Of a DNA stretch of 64,000 bases, positions 8,485 through 16,450 are shown one piece after another. The first letter of the stretch is position 1; every line of letters starts with the position of its first letter. A program made the position numbers and the translations under genes. This stretch comes from Blautia hydrogenotrophica DSM 10507 (GTDB taxonomy: Bacteria > Bacillota > Clostridia > Lachnospirales > Lachnospiraceae), in NCBI RefSeq assembly GCF_034356035.1, contig NZ_CP136423.1, positions 2,790,001 to 2,854,000 on the forward strand, written 5' to 3'. The notes under the pieces were generated by a model. It searched no databases. It saw nothing but the letters and a program-made list of their open reading frames with translations, and was not told the DNA's origin.

Positions 8485-9213
8485 TCAGTTTTTACAGTAG
8501 GTTTGGATGGCTTTTGCTACAAATACAGCCGTCCCCTTCCCACCCATCTTATCAATATTTTGGGTCATCTCTCCGCCTCCGGCATACATTTGTCCAAGAC
8601 TTGAAAGAATCTCTTTCGTGCATTTATAGAAATACTCAGAGATGAAATTCTGCAGTTTTCGCACTTGGCCTTGGACCTTTGGCGAGGCGGAGTTATGGTC
8701 TTTTAACTTCCCAAATTCCGCGAACAGCCGCATAAGCTGCTGTTCTGCCTCTTTTTCCTCATCCGGTGTCCTCTCTTTCGTTTTTCGCTCGTACTCCTCA
8801 TACTCCGGAGTTTTGCCCCACTGTTCTTTCGCTCTCTTGGCGTATTCATCCATCTTTTTTGTATCAAATACTGAAAAATCCATATTTCTCACTCCTATCG
8901 ACTGTAATCCACGGGCAAAATGAATGAGGTTTTCCAAATGTTCCTTCTTCATCGTCAGCAGCTCAATCTGCTGCTTTAGGGCCCTGTGCCGATCAAAATC
9001 CGGGCTGGATAAAATCTCCTTGATTTCCTTCAGAGGAAACTCCAACTCACGAAACAGCAAAATCTGCTGTAATTTCTCCAAAGCCGCATCGTCATACAGC
9101 CTGTAGCCTGAATCTGTATATCCTGAAGGACGCAACAGACCGATTTTGTCATAGTACTGCAGGGTGCGTACGCTCACTCCTGCTAGTCTGCTTGCTTCAT
9201 GTACCGTCATCAT
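8485..9213 (-). CDS. MerR-family regulator with TipAS-like C-terminal domain
   Basis: 242 residues. The MerR winged helix is at the N-terminus (TVHEASRLAGVSVRTLQYYDKIGLL ... SGYRLYDDAALEKLQQI), then the dimerisation helix (HRALKQQIELLTMKKEHLENLI), then a TipAS-like domain of about 120 residues (QWGKTPEYEEYERKTKERT ... SEYFYKCTKEILSSLGQMY). In TipA the C-terminal domain traps thiopeptide and other hydrophobic antibiotics and switches the protein to an activator. The gene has a MerR-type promoter directly upstream, so it is probably autoregulated. It converges on an ABC-F gene. Start codons at 9213 and 9210 both fit the GGAGGAGAGG site. Confidence 0.92.
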   Translation of the reverse strand: MMTVHEASRLAGVSVRTLQYYDKIGLLRPSGYTDSGYRLYDDAALEKLQQILLFRELEFPLKEIKEILSSPDFDRHRALKQQIELLTMKKEHLENLIHFARGLQSIGVRNMDFSVFDTKKMDEYAKRAKEQWGKTPEYEEYERKTKERTPDEEKEAEQQLMRLFAEFGKLKDHNSASPKVQGQVRKLQNFISEYFYKCTKEILSSLGQMYAGGGEMTQNIDKMGGKGTAVFVAKAIQTYCKN

Positions 9214-9241
9214 TTTCCTCTCCTCCTTCCGTGGTAACCAC

Positions 9242-9272
9242 AGTATAAACTATTACGCTGCGTAGGAGTCAA
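9242..9272 (-). promoter_or_regulatory. MerR-type promoter with 19-bp spacer and dyad operator
   Basis: On the minus strand TTGACT (9272-9267) and TATACT (9247-9242) are separated by 19 bases instead of 17, the hallmark of promoters that MerR proteins activate by DNA untwisting. The spacer holds the perfect dyad TACGCAGCGTA (9264-9254). It lies about 30 bases before the TipAS-type MerR gene, so autoregulation is the natural reading. Confidence 0.8.
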
Positions 9273-9344
9273 GCATTTTTCTCCGTCCCAAAGCAGGTTA
9301 TTTTCAGATTGACAGCCTGCCTCCTTTCGTTCCATAACAGATAA

Positions 9345-9405
9345 TAAAACGAGGAGCTCTTCTCGCCTCCGGGCTTATAGCCCGAAAGAGATTTTTCACG
9401 TTTTA
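9345..9405 (+). ncRNA. Candidate structured 5' leader (three-way junction)
   Basis: TAAAACG (9345-9351) can pair with CGTTTTA (9399-9405), enclosing two tandem hairpins, CGAGGA-GCTC-TTCTCG and CGGGCT-TAT-AGCCCG. Downstream, CTCTTTC (9416-9422) could instead pair with GAAAGAG (9384-9390), giving an alternative fold. The element precedes the AAGGAGG site and start of a truncated nitroreductase gene. It matches no riboswitch class that I recognise. Confidence 0.3.
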
Positions 9406-9448
9406 CTGCTGCAAACTCTTTCCCGAACTAAAACAATAAGGAGGTATT

Positions 9449-9572
9449 ATGATGGATGTATTGGATGCAATCAAAACACGCAAAAGCACAAGAAACTTTA
9501 AGCCAGAAATGGTATCCTTAGATATTCTTGATAAAATCATAACTGCTAGCGCCTATGCAACCCACTCTGTTA
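9449..9572 (+). pseudogene. 5' fragment of a nitroreductase-family gene
   Basis: The first about 40 codons (MDVLDAIKTRKSTRNFKPEMV ... ILDKIITASAYATHS) are a clear nitroreductase N-terminus with the FMN-contacting R-K-S-T-R motif, and a strong AAGGAGG site stands before the ATG. Homology stops near base 9570, exactly where the opposite-strand FAD-Rieske gene ends; the frame then runs antisense to that gene for about 80 codons and is not conserved. The remainder of a nitroreductase (usually 170-220 residues) was not found elsewhere in the window. It looks like a deletion or rearrangement junction. Confidence 0.75.
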
Positions 9573-11009
9573 TAGCAAGTCGTACTGAATTCCTTCCTGT
9601 GCCGGTCCCTCTAAAAGTTTCCCCTCACAGTCAAAACGTGAGCCATGACAGGGACAATCCCAAGAGTTCTCATCTGGATTCCAAGTCAGCTCACAACCCA
9701 TATGCGGGCAAATCGCACTTACCTGGCAGACCGTTCCTTCTTCTGTCTTATACACACCTGCCTTGCCCTGAGGTGTCTCAACAATCGCTCCATGGCCTCT
9801 CTCAACTGAGGAAATAGTTTCACTCGGAACATGGAAAAAACGCTTTGTCAGTCCTTTCACCGCTTTTCCCCCATCTTTCATAAGCTGGGGAACTTCTTCT
9901 CCTGAAAATCTCAGAGGAGAAAATACCTGTGCATACGGATTCTCGATTCCACAGACCGCATCTCGAATCAGCATTGCAGATACCATCGCAGAACTCATAC
10001 CCCATTTCTGAAATCCCGTCGCCACATACCAATCCGGACAGTCGGCAGCATACGGTCCAATAAACGGAACTTTGTCTGCTGTGATACAGTCCTGTGCTGA
10101 CCAATAGGCTGCCACACAGCTTCCAGGATACAACTCCTGGGCAATTCTCTTTAGTCGTTCATAGCATCCTCCCTCCCGATTTTCTCCTGTACGATGCGCC
10201 TGCCCGCCAAGCAAAAGATATCTATCATACTGTCGGAAAGATAGCGTGTTCTCTCCATCTCCTATATACATTCCATCAACCATACCAGCCTTTTCCAAGG
10301 CCAATACGTATGACCGCTCTTGATGCATTCTGGCAAAATACATCCCCGGAAAGTTGATAAAAGGAAAATGTACGGCAAACACAATCTTTCCTGCTTTCAC
10401 ACTCCCGCAGGGCGTCTTTACCAAATGTCCCTCTACCCTTGTCACCGAAGTATCCTCATAGATGGTCAAATGCTCAGCCAGAGCCTCGATAAATTTCAAA
10501 GGGTGAAACTTGGCCTGGCTGGAAAAACGTACGGCTCCCGCGCACGAAACCGGAATCTCTACCTGTTCCGCAAAGGATGCCTCCAATCCTAGGCTCTGTG
10601 CTGCCACCACCTCTCTTCTTACTTTTTCCTCGTCCTCAGAATAGACGTAGGAATCACACTCCTTCAGATCACAGGCAATAGATTTCTCCCGAACTATTCT
10701 TTTATATTCTTCTACAGCATCCTTATTTGCCTGTGCATATTTCCTGGTGGTATCTTCACCCTTTTTTTCAATAAATGAGTGGCAGAACATTCCATGCTGC
10801 GCCGTAATTTTTGCGGTTGTATTCTGGGTTTGTCCACCTCCGATGCGATCTGTTTCCAACACAACCGTCCGTACCCCCGCCTGTTCTAGCTGCCACGCTG
10901 TCAATATACCAGCCATCCCTCCACCAATCACAGCCACATCCGTCTCAATGTTCCCTTTTAAAGCGGGAGCTTTTTCCCTGCCGCATGTCTTGCACCATAT
11001 GGATTCCAT
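9570..11009 (-). CDS. FAD-dependent oxidoreductase with C-terminal Rieske domain
   Basis: 479 residues from the ATG that follows AGGAGGC (11015-11021); 24 further in-frame codons upstream lack a ribosome site. Residues about 20-370 are a DAO-type flavoprotein: DVAVIGGGMAGILTAWQLE is the Rossmann GxGxxG motif, VVLETDRIGGGQTQNTTAKIT follows, and YVATGFQKWGMSSAM is the C-terminal FAD contact. Residues about 390-479 are a Rieske 2Fe-2S domain with CPHMGC and CPCHGS ligands. The combination matches the predicted YhfW-like flavoprotein family; its substrate is unknown. The frame ends within a few bases of the nitroreductase break point. Confidence 0.9.
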   Translation of the reverse strand: MESIWCKTCGREKAPALKGNIETDVAVIGGGMAGILTAWQLEQAGVRTVVLETDRIGGGQTQNTTAKITAQHGMFCHSFIEKKGEDTTRKYAQANKDAVEEYKRIVREKSIACDLKECDSYVYSEDEEKVRREVVAAQSLGLEASFAEQVEIPVSCAGAVRFSSQAKFHPLKFIEALAEHLTIYEDTSVTRVEGHLVKTPCGSVKAGKIVFAVHFPFINFPGMYFARMHQERSYVLALEKAGMVDGMYIGDGENTLSFRQYDRYLLLGGQAHRTGENREGGCYERLKRIAQELYPGSCVAAYWSAQDCITADKVPFIGPYAADCPDWYVATGFQKWGMSSAMVSAMLIRDAVCGIENPYAQVFSPLRFSGEEVPQLMKDGGKAVKGLTKRFFHVPSETISSVERGHGAIVETPQGKAGVYKTEEGTVCQVSAICPHMGCELTWNPDENSWDCPCHGSRFDCEGKLLEGPAQEGIQYDLL

Positions 11010-11424
11010 CTTCTGCCTCCTGCGTTTTTTATTTATAACATCTCCCGCTGGAAACAGTTTATACCTACGGTTTCCATTCATTCTTTAAGAGAACCAACTG
11101 ACAAGAGGAAATATTTACATGTGCTGCTGTCTGACAGATTGATAACTGACGTGTTTGTTTATATTCTATCACATGTACCTTAACGTCACCACTATACCTG
11201 TTATGGTTATTCTGTTTAACCCAAATTCTTTCTTGAAAATGAAACCTTAAAATCCAGGGTTTGCGCCATTTTTCTTTGCAACTAAAGGTTTTGTCAAAGC
11301 CCTTCGATATTTAAAGTAAAATTAAGGAAAACAAAAGGTGCAGTTAAGGATGATATCTCATAATCAGAGTCAGAAACAGTGTACTCCAAAGAGAGTACGC
11401 CACACACAAAAGGAGGATATCACC
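11010..11424. other. Intergenic region between FAD-Rieske and LanFEG-like genes
   Basis: No gene and no confident promoter recognised. It contains an 8-bp inverted repeat, TACATGTG (11116-11123) and CACATGTA (11170-11177), and a small perfect hairpin CTGTCTGACAG between its arms. A TTGTCA near 11291 is a possible -35 for the transporter genes but its -10 is poor. The AGGAGG of the first transporter gene is at 11411-11416. Confidence 0.4.
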
Positions 11425-12360
11425 ATGACAGAATATATTATTGAGACAAAAAATCTCACAAAGCTTTACCACGGTAGCCCGGCCGTGAACCAGATCAATC
11501 TTCAGGTACCGCAGTGTTCCATCTACGGCTTCCTGGGCCCGAATGGAGCCGGCAAAAGCACCACCATGAAGATGCTTCTGGGATTGGCCGCCCAGGACAA
11601 AGGGAGTATCCAGATTTTCGGACACGAAATGAATACTTCCAACCGCATCGCCATCCTCTCCCAGGTAGGCTCCCTGATCGAGTCCCCATCCTATTACGGC
11701 AATCTGACAGGGTATGAAAATCTCAAAATTTCCTGTACGCTGAGAAACCTGCCCCACTCAGAAATCAATGAAGCCCTGCGCATCGTGCGTCTGGACAACC
11801 AGAAACACAAAAAGACCTCCCACTATTCCCTGGGAATGAAGCAGCGGCTCGGCATCGCAAACGCCCTGCTGGGAAAACCAAAGCTGCTGCTTTTGGACGA
11901 ACCCACCAATGGCTTAGACCCCTCCGGCATTCACGAAATGCGCGAACTTATCAAGAGTTTACCGGAAAAATATGGAATCACCTTGATGGTGTCTAGCCAT
12001 CTTCTAGCGGAGATCGAACAGATCGCTGACAATGTGGGAATCATCTCCAATGGCAAGATGATCTATCAGGATTCTCTCTATGATCTTCAGTCCAAAAACA
12101 AACGGGAGCTGCTGCTTCGCACCTCCAACGACCTGCTGGCCTATCAGCTCCTGATTCCCAAATACGAACATGCCGGCCTTGTACACCCGATTCAGCAGAC
12201 CAAAGAGGGACTGTTGCTGCCCTATGAAGGGGACCGCAGTCTGGGACTGCACATCCGCCATCTCTTTGAAAACGGAATTGATCTCTACCGGATCGAGGAG
12301 CGCAGAGGCAATCTGGAAGATATCTACCTGCAAATGGTACAAAAGGAGGCGAGTCTGTGA
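11425..12360 (+). CDS. LanF-type ABC transporter ATP-binding protein (bacteriocin immunity)
   Basis: 311 residues from the ATG that follows AGGAGGATATCACC. It carries Walker A GPNGAGKST, the Q-loop region, signature YSLGMKQRLGIA and Walker B LLLLDEPTNGLD, then the H-loop in MVSSHLLAEIEQ. Sequence style and length match the bacitracin/lantibiotic protection class (BcrA, LanF), which powers export of peptide antibiotics from the membrane. The next two genes encode small six-helix permeases, completing a LanFEG-like set. No lantibiotic precursor, modification gene or two-component system lies next to it, so it probably protects against foreign peptides. Confidence 0.88.
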   Translation: MTEYIIETKNLTKLYHGSPAVNQINLQVPQCSIYGFLGPNGAGKSTTMKMLLGLAAQDKGSIQIFGHEMNTSNRIAILSQVGSLIESPSYYGNLTGYENLKISCTLRNLPHSEINEALRIVRLDNQKHKKTSHYSLGMKQRLGIANALLGKPKLLLLDEPTNGLDPSGIHEMRELIKSLPEKYGITLMVSSHLLAEIEQIADNVGIISNGKMIYQDSLYDLQSKNKRELLLRTSNDLLAYQLLIPKYEHAGLVHPIQQTKEGLLLPYEGDRSLGLHIRHLFENGIDLYRIEERRGNLEDIYLQMVQKEASL

Positions 12361-13109
12361 TGAAAAATCTAAAAGCAGAATTTCAAAAGTTCCACCGCCG
12401 ACACATGTGGTTGTTATTTTTTTTGTCCTTTGCGCTGATCTGCGCATGGATGCTCTGGTGCGTCAAAGACCTGGATTTAACCAAGCTTAATAGCACAACA
12501 GCCATGTTAGAGATTAACCTGCTCCTGATAAACACCATCGTGACGCCTCTGGTCTTGGCCACCGCCGCCAGTCGAATGTGCGATATGGAGCAGGTGGGGA
12601 GCACTTACACCTGGATTTTCACCATGCAGTCCCCTGGTTCGTTTTTTAAATCCAAGCTGCTTGCAGGGCTTCTCTATCTGCTGGTCTTCGACCTGCTTCA
12701 GACCGTACTCCTTGTGGTCCTTGACCAGCGCTTTCAGTCCGGGTGGCAGAAATATTATTTTCAATTTTTTGTAACTGTCATCTTTACGCACGTTTTCCTA
12801 TTCCTGTTTCAGCTTCTAATGTCGCTGCACTACGAAAACCAGCTTTTCCCGCTGTTCGTCAGCATTGGGGGAACCTTTGCCGGTGTCTTCTCCTGGTTCC
12901 TGCCCCAGATTCCGCTGCGCTACGTAATCCCCTGGGGTTATTTCGTGGCTCTGTGCAACTCAGGCTACAACTACGACGAGACCACCAGGTACACGGAGTA
13001 TTTCTGGGACTCCTATCCGCTGATCTGGCTATTCGTGTGCGTGATTTGTATCTGCCTGCTGTACTATTTTGGAAAAAAACGTTTCTGTCAAAAAATCGCC
13101 GCTATGTAA
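12360..13109 (+). CDS. LanE/MutE-type ABC transporter permease
   Basis: About 249 residues with six predicted transmembrane segments (starting LLFFLSFALICAWMLW, then LLINTIVTPLVLATAASR and others) and a DMEQVGSTYTWIF-like segment after helix 2 as in MutE/EpiE immunity permeases. The start overlaps the stop of the ATPase gene (TGATG); a GTG three bases earlier fits the AGGAGG spacing slightly better and would add one residue. The translational overlap shows that it is co-expressed with the ATPase. Confidence 0.82.
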   Translation: MKNLKAEFQKFHRRHMWLLFFLSFALICAWMLWCVKDLDLTKLNSTTAMLEINLLLINTIVTPLVLATAASRMCDMEQVGSTYTWIFTMQSPGSFFKSKLLAGLLYLLVFDLLQTVLLVVLDQRFQSGWQKYYFQFFVTVIFTHVFLFLFQLLMSLHYENQLFPLFVSIGGTFAGVFSWFLPQIPLRYVIPWGYFVALCNSGYNYDETTRYTEYFWDSYPLIWLFVCVICICLLYYFGKKRFCQKIAAM

Positions 13110-13122
13110 GGAGGAATCTACT

Positions 13123-13842
13123 ATGCTTATGAAAGTCATCAACTGTGAGCGAATGAAGTGCAAGGGCACGCTGATCTGGCCCGCCTTTTTTCTGATTCCC
13201 ATCATTCCCACCCTGCTGGGAGCCGGGAACTACCTGAGCAATATAAACATTCTGCAATCTCAGTGGTACTCTTTTTGGACACAGGTCAGTCTGTTCTACT
13301 CCAATTTCTTCTTCGCGCCACTGATCGGAGTATACTGTGCCTTTCTCTGGCGTTTTGAAAATTTTCATTCCTGCCGGAATACCCTTCTGACTCAGCCCTT
13401 ACGTTTTTCTACCATTTACTGCTCCAAATATGTTATGGTATGCGTGATTACTCTGCTGACTCAGCTATGGTTTACCGTTCTCTACTTGATCGCCGGAAAA
13501 GTTGTCGGCCTCCCCGGCCTTCCTCCCATTGATATTTTGGGATGGATTTTCCGCGGCACGATCGGCGGCTGGGTAATCGCTACAATTCAGTACCTGGTAG
13601 CCTCCGTGATCTCCAACTTCGCAATCCCAGTCGCCGTCGGCCTTCTCGGCGGAATCTCCGGCTTACTCATGGCCAACACAAAAGCAGGAATCTTCTACCC
13701 TTACTCTTTGATGGTACTGGGAATGAACTCCAACAAAGACGACAACATGCTAGGAGGCCTGCTCCCTACCTTTTTCTTATTCGCTCTGTTTTACATTCTG
13801 CTGTTCAACCTGATCGGCGTCCGTCTGTTAAAAAAACGCTGA
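13123..13842 (+). CDS. LanG/MutG-type ABC transporter permease
   Basis: 239 residues from the ATG after GGAGGAATCTACT. Six hydrophobic helices are apparent (LIWPAFFLIPIIPTLLGAG, FFFAPLIGVYCAFLW, YVMVCVITLLTQLWFTVLY and three more), with NCERMKCKGTLIW at the N-terminus as in MutG-like subunits. It is the third gene of the operon, 13 bases after the LanE-like gene, and a strong terminator follows it. Substrate specificity is not readable from the sequence. Confidence 0.82.
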   Translation: MLMKVINCERMKCKGTLIWPAFFLIPIIPTLLGAGNYLSNINILQSQWYSFWTQVSLFYSNFFFAPLIGVYCAFLWRFENFHSCRNTLLTQPLRFSTIYCSKYVMVCVITLLTQLWFTVLYLIAGKVVGLPGLPPIDILGWIFRGTIGGWVIATIQYLVASVISNFAIPVAVGLLGGISGLLMANTKAGIFYPYSLMVLGMNSNKDDNMLGGLLPTFFLFALFYILLFNLIGVRLLKKR

Positions 13843-13850
13843 AGCATTTT

Positions 13851-13895
13851 AAAAGCCTCTGTACGAATGGCTAGTCCACCGCGCAGAGGCTTTTT
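13851..13895. terminator. Strong bidirectional terminator
   Basis: AAAGCCTCTG pairs with CAGAGGCTTT around a 21-base loop; the plus strand continues TTTTTATCC and the minus strand ends in TTTTAAAATGC. It separates the convergent LanFEG-like operon and the pilus operon. Confidence 0.9.
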
Positions 13896-13905
13896 ATCCC
13901 TATAT

Positions 13906-14637
13906 CTATTTTCTTTTTTCCATCTTTCTCCGTCCTGCCATAGCAACCACCATACCTGCTGCTGCCAAAAGTCCCGCCCAGACTGCCGGCAAATTCTCAT
14001 CTCCTGTTTTCACAGAGCTGCGCCGTACCGGGTCCTGGGTATTCTTTTTCGTACTCAGGTTAGGCGAAATCGGGCGGCCCTTCGTTCCGGTGGGCTTTCC
14101 AGGTTCTTCTCCTGGAGCAGCCGCCTTCGGCGTCACCTCCACGTCATAAATCCACTCTTCTTCCCAATACGGAACTGTCACCAGAGAAGGACTAACAATT
14201 CCATAGTCGTCCCCCGGCTGAATCAGGAGATATTTGCCCTGAGTCAGCCCTGTGAACTCTGCTTTTCCTTCACTGTCTGTGGTTCCACTCAGCGCTTTCA
14301 GCCCACTGTCCTCCACTGCGTCTGCCAGTGTCTGTGTTATTTCCATAGTCTTCTCCGTGGTATCCATGGAATTTAAGTCCACTCCTGTCCCAACCAGAGC
14401 CTCATCCAACACCCACTGATAATCACTGCCCGCCTTCAAAGTTCCGACCTTGTACAGCTCAAAAAGCACGTCTTCTCTGTCTGTTCCCAAGTCTGTAAGA
14501 CTGATGCAGATGCTCCCCAGCCTCCCTGGATCATAACTCTCAGCCTGGGCCGGCCGGGCCGGACTGAAAAACACGGATAAAACCAACAGAGCCGCCAGGC
14601 CCTTCCGCTTTCCTCCACTCCTGAATAGCCGCCTCAT
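13906..14637 (-). CDS. Minor pilin with SVKTG sorting signal
   Basis: 243 residues. A signal peptide (RKGLAALLVLSVFFSPARPAQA) is followed by one SpaA-like prealbumin domain (ISLTDLGTDREDVLFELYKVG ... GKAEFTGLTQGKYLLIQPG), a Pro/Lys-rich linker, and a C-terminal sorting signal: SSVKTGD, a hydrophobic helix LPAVWAGLLAAAGMVVAMA and a basic tail RRKMEKRK. The motif is not LPXTG but resembles the (S/N)PxTG-type variants of Clostridia, so it may be anchored by a housekeeping sortase and serve as the pilus base; that is inference. Its ATG overlaps the stop of the upstream sortase gene by four bases. Confidence 0.85.
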   Translation of the reverse strand: MRRLFRSGGKRKGLAALLVLSVFFSPARPAQAESYDPGRLGSICISLTDLGTDREDVLFELYKVGTLKAGSDYQWVLDEALVGTGVDLNSMDTTEKTMEITQTLADAVEDSGLKALSGTTDSEGKAEFTGLTQGKYLLIQPGDDYGIVSPSLVTVPYWEEEWIYDVEVTPKAAAPGEEPGKPTGTKGRPISPNLSTKKNTQDPVRRSSVKTGDENLPAVWAGLLAAAGMVVAMAGRRKMEKRK

Positions 14638-15512
14638 GAATTCTCCTCCTTTTTCTCTCTATGTCTTCTGCTCATACGACGAATCAAAATAAATAGTCCG
14701 GCCAGAAAAGCTGCCACCAAAACTACCACCGATGCCAGAAATACTTTCTGCCGCAGTAACCATCTCCCCAACGTCTCTCTCTGAATCTGAGAGACCGATA
14801 TCTCCCTATCCTCCTCATAGGGAATCCGTTTCCCGTGGATAAATAACCTGTGAGAGTTCACCCCATACGGAGTACATGTCACCAAAGTCACCAGATCCCG
14901 GCCCTCTTGGACGGCCAGCCCCTTCACCTGGTCTGGTTTTACTGTCTCAGTCTCATAAACCTGATACACCAACACCCGGTTCAAAACCCGCAGGTAAAAT
15001 ACATCCCCCTTTTCCATCTGGTCCAGATTGGTAAAAAGCTCTGACTGTGGAAGTCCCCGGTGCCCGGTGAGAACTACGTGCGTGCCCTTTCCTCCCACTG
15101 GAAGAGAAGATCCCTCCAGATGTCCTACCCCTTTTGCAAGTGTATCCCGGGAAGTCCCGTGATAAATGGGGAGATACACAGCGATTTTAGGAATCTCAAT
15201 GCTCCCCATCATACCGCTCCCATCCACATTCAGCAAGCTCTCATACTCTGATTCCATCTGCTCGATTTCTCCGCTAAACGCGTCGTAGAGCCGAGTTCTA
15301 TTTTGAACCGTCTGCCAGTTATAAGCCTTGGCCGCCTCCCAGACTGTTTTCCGTTCCTGTTCGTTGAGGTCGACGACTTCCGCCTCCTGGCGGCCGATGA
15401 GCTTTCCCTGCTGAATCTGGTTGTACAAAGTACTGATTACCGGATAATTCAAGGTCAAAACACTCGCCAGAAACAACATCGCCGCCGTTATTTTCAAGAT
15501 CTTATCTCTCAT
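14634..15512 (-). CDS. Class C (pilus) sortase
   Basis: 292 residues. An N-terminal membrane helix (ILKITAAMLFLASVLTL), the sortase beta-barrel with IEIPKIAVYLPIYHGTS, catalytic His in LTGHRGLPQ, catalytic Cys in LVTLVTCTPYGVNSHRLFIHG with the Arg after it, and a C-terminal membrane helix with a basic tail. Two membrane segments and the TCTPYGVNSHR motif identify class C, which cross-links pilin subunits. A possible lid segment is LYDAFSG before the barrel. This is the intact one of two tandem sortases in the operon. Confidence 0.93.
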   Translation of the reverse strand: MRDKILKITAAMLFLASVLTLNYPVISTLYNQIQQGKLIGRQEAEVVDLNEQERKTVWEAAKAYNWQTVQNRTRLYDAFSGEIEQMESEYESLLNVDGSGMMGSIEIPKIAVYLPIYHGTSRDTLAKGVGHLEGSSLPVGGKGTHVVLTGHRGLPQSELFTNLDQMEKGDVFYLRVLNRVLVYQVYETETVKPDQVKGLAVQEGRDLVTLVTCTPYGVNSHRLFIHGKRIPYEEDREISVSQIQRETLGRWLLRQKVFLASVVVLVAAFLAGLFILIRRMSRRHREKKEENS

Positions 15513-15541
15513 CGTCCTACCTGTCGCCTCTCCTTGCCACC

Positions 15542-16425
15542 TTAATTCGAATCCCTGTGTCTGCCCCTTCTTCGACGCCGCCCAATGATAATCAGTCCCA
15601 GAACCGCCAACAGGGCTGCCCCCGTCAGGACGGCTCTCAGATACTGTGCTCTCCAGGAGTCACTTTTTTCAGGCTCTTTGCCCGTCTTTGTGAATTCTGT
15701 TTCTTCATAGGGAACCCTCGTACCTCTCACTAAAAGTCTGTGGGTATTCACGCCATAGGCGTACAAGTCAGCAGAGTCAGTAAATCTCTGTTTTCCTCCG
15801 GCGTCAGAAATTCTAGTTCCTCCGGCTCAATCACTGTGATTTTGTCCACCTCGTAAGCTAATGTTTCATCCAAAACACTGAGATAGAACCAGTCCCCAAT
15901 CTCCATCTCGTCCAGCCGGGTGAACAGTTCGGCACTCGGAAGCCCTCGATGGGCGCTGATCACCGGATGCCGGTTTTTTCCGCCGATGGGCAGCGCTGTG
16001 GCTTCCAGATGTCCAGCCCCTTTTTCGAGAACCTCTTCGCTGGTCCCGTGATAGATCGGCAGCTCCACGTCGATTCTCGGTATCTCGAGATATCCCATCA
16101 CGCCGTCGCCGTTCAAGTTCAACACTTCCTCATAGTTATCCGGCAGCACATATCCGCTCCCCATCACAAAAGGATCATGTACCGGGTCGCCTGCCAGATT
16201 CTCGTTGTACTCCTCTGCCTTTTGCCACTCCTCTTCCAACTTCTGCCGATTTGACTCGTCAACCGCCGCCTGATAGCTGCGTATCACATTCGTCTGCGCC
16301 CTCTCCGCTAGAAAGTTGCTGACGGCCGGATAAAGGAAAATCCCAGCGCCCGCCGCAAAGACCAGCAGGGGCGCCAGGAATATCCATGGGTTTCTTCTGC
16401 GCTCTTTTTCGGTTTTTCGTCCCAT
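15542..16425 (-). pseudogene. Class C sortase interrupted by a 1-base frameshift at the active site
   Basis: Two overlapping frames together encode one class C sortase of normal length (about 295 residues). The first (from 16425) has an N-terminal helix, a lid motif HDPFVMG, LEIPRIDVELPIYHGTS and catalytic His in ISAHRGLPS, then reads LLTLLTCTP-M-A-stop at 15748. The second frame begins at the same place with YGVNTHRLLVRGTRVPYEE and ends in a membrane helix and basic tail. Inserting one base into the Pro codon (ACG CC- TAT GGC) restores TCTPYGVNTHR. The site is not a homopolymer. As read, the protein keeps Cys but loses the catalytic Arg. It may be a real mutation, a sequencing error, or compensated by the second sortase. 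Confidence 0.85.
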
Positions 16426-16450
16426 TCAGCTCAAACCCATTCTTAAAAAA

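Noticed and set aside
9345-9405. Known riboswitch class
   Set aside because: No conserved core of any class known to me could be matched by eye; kept only as a candidate structure.
9573-9817. C-terminal part of the nitroreductase-initiated frame as a real protein
   Set aside because: It reads antisense through the Rieske domain of the flavoprotein gene and shows no nitroreductase homology.
15748-15766. Programmed ribosomal frameshift in the sortase gene
   Set aside because: No slippery heptamer or downstream stem was recognised at the site; mutation or sequence error is simpler.
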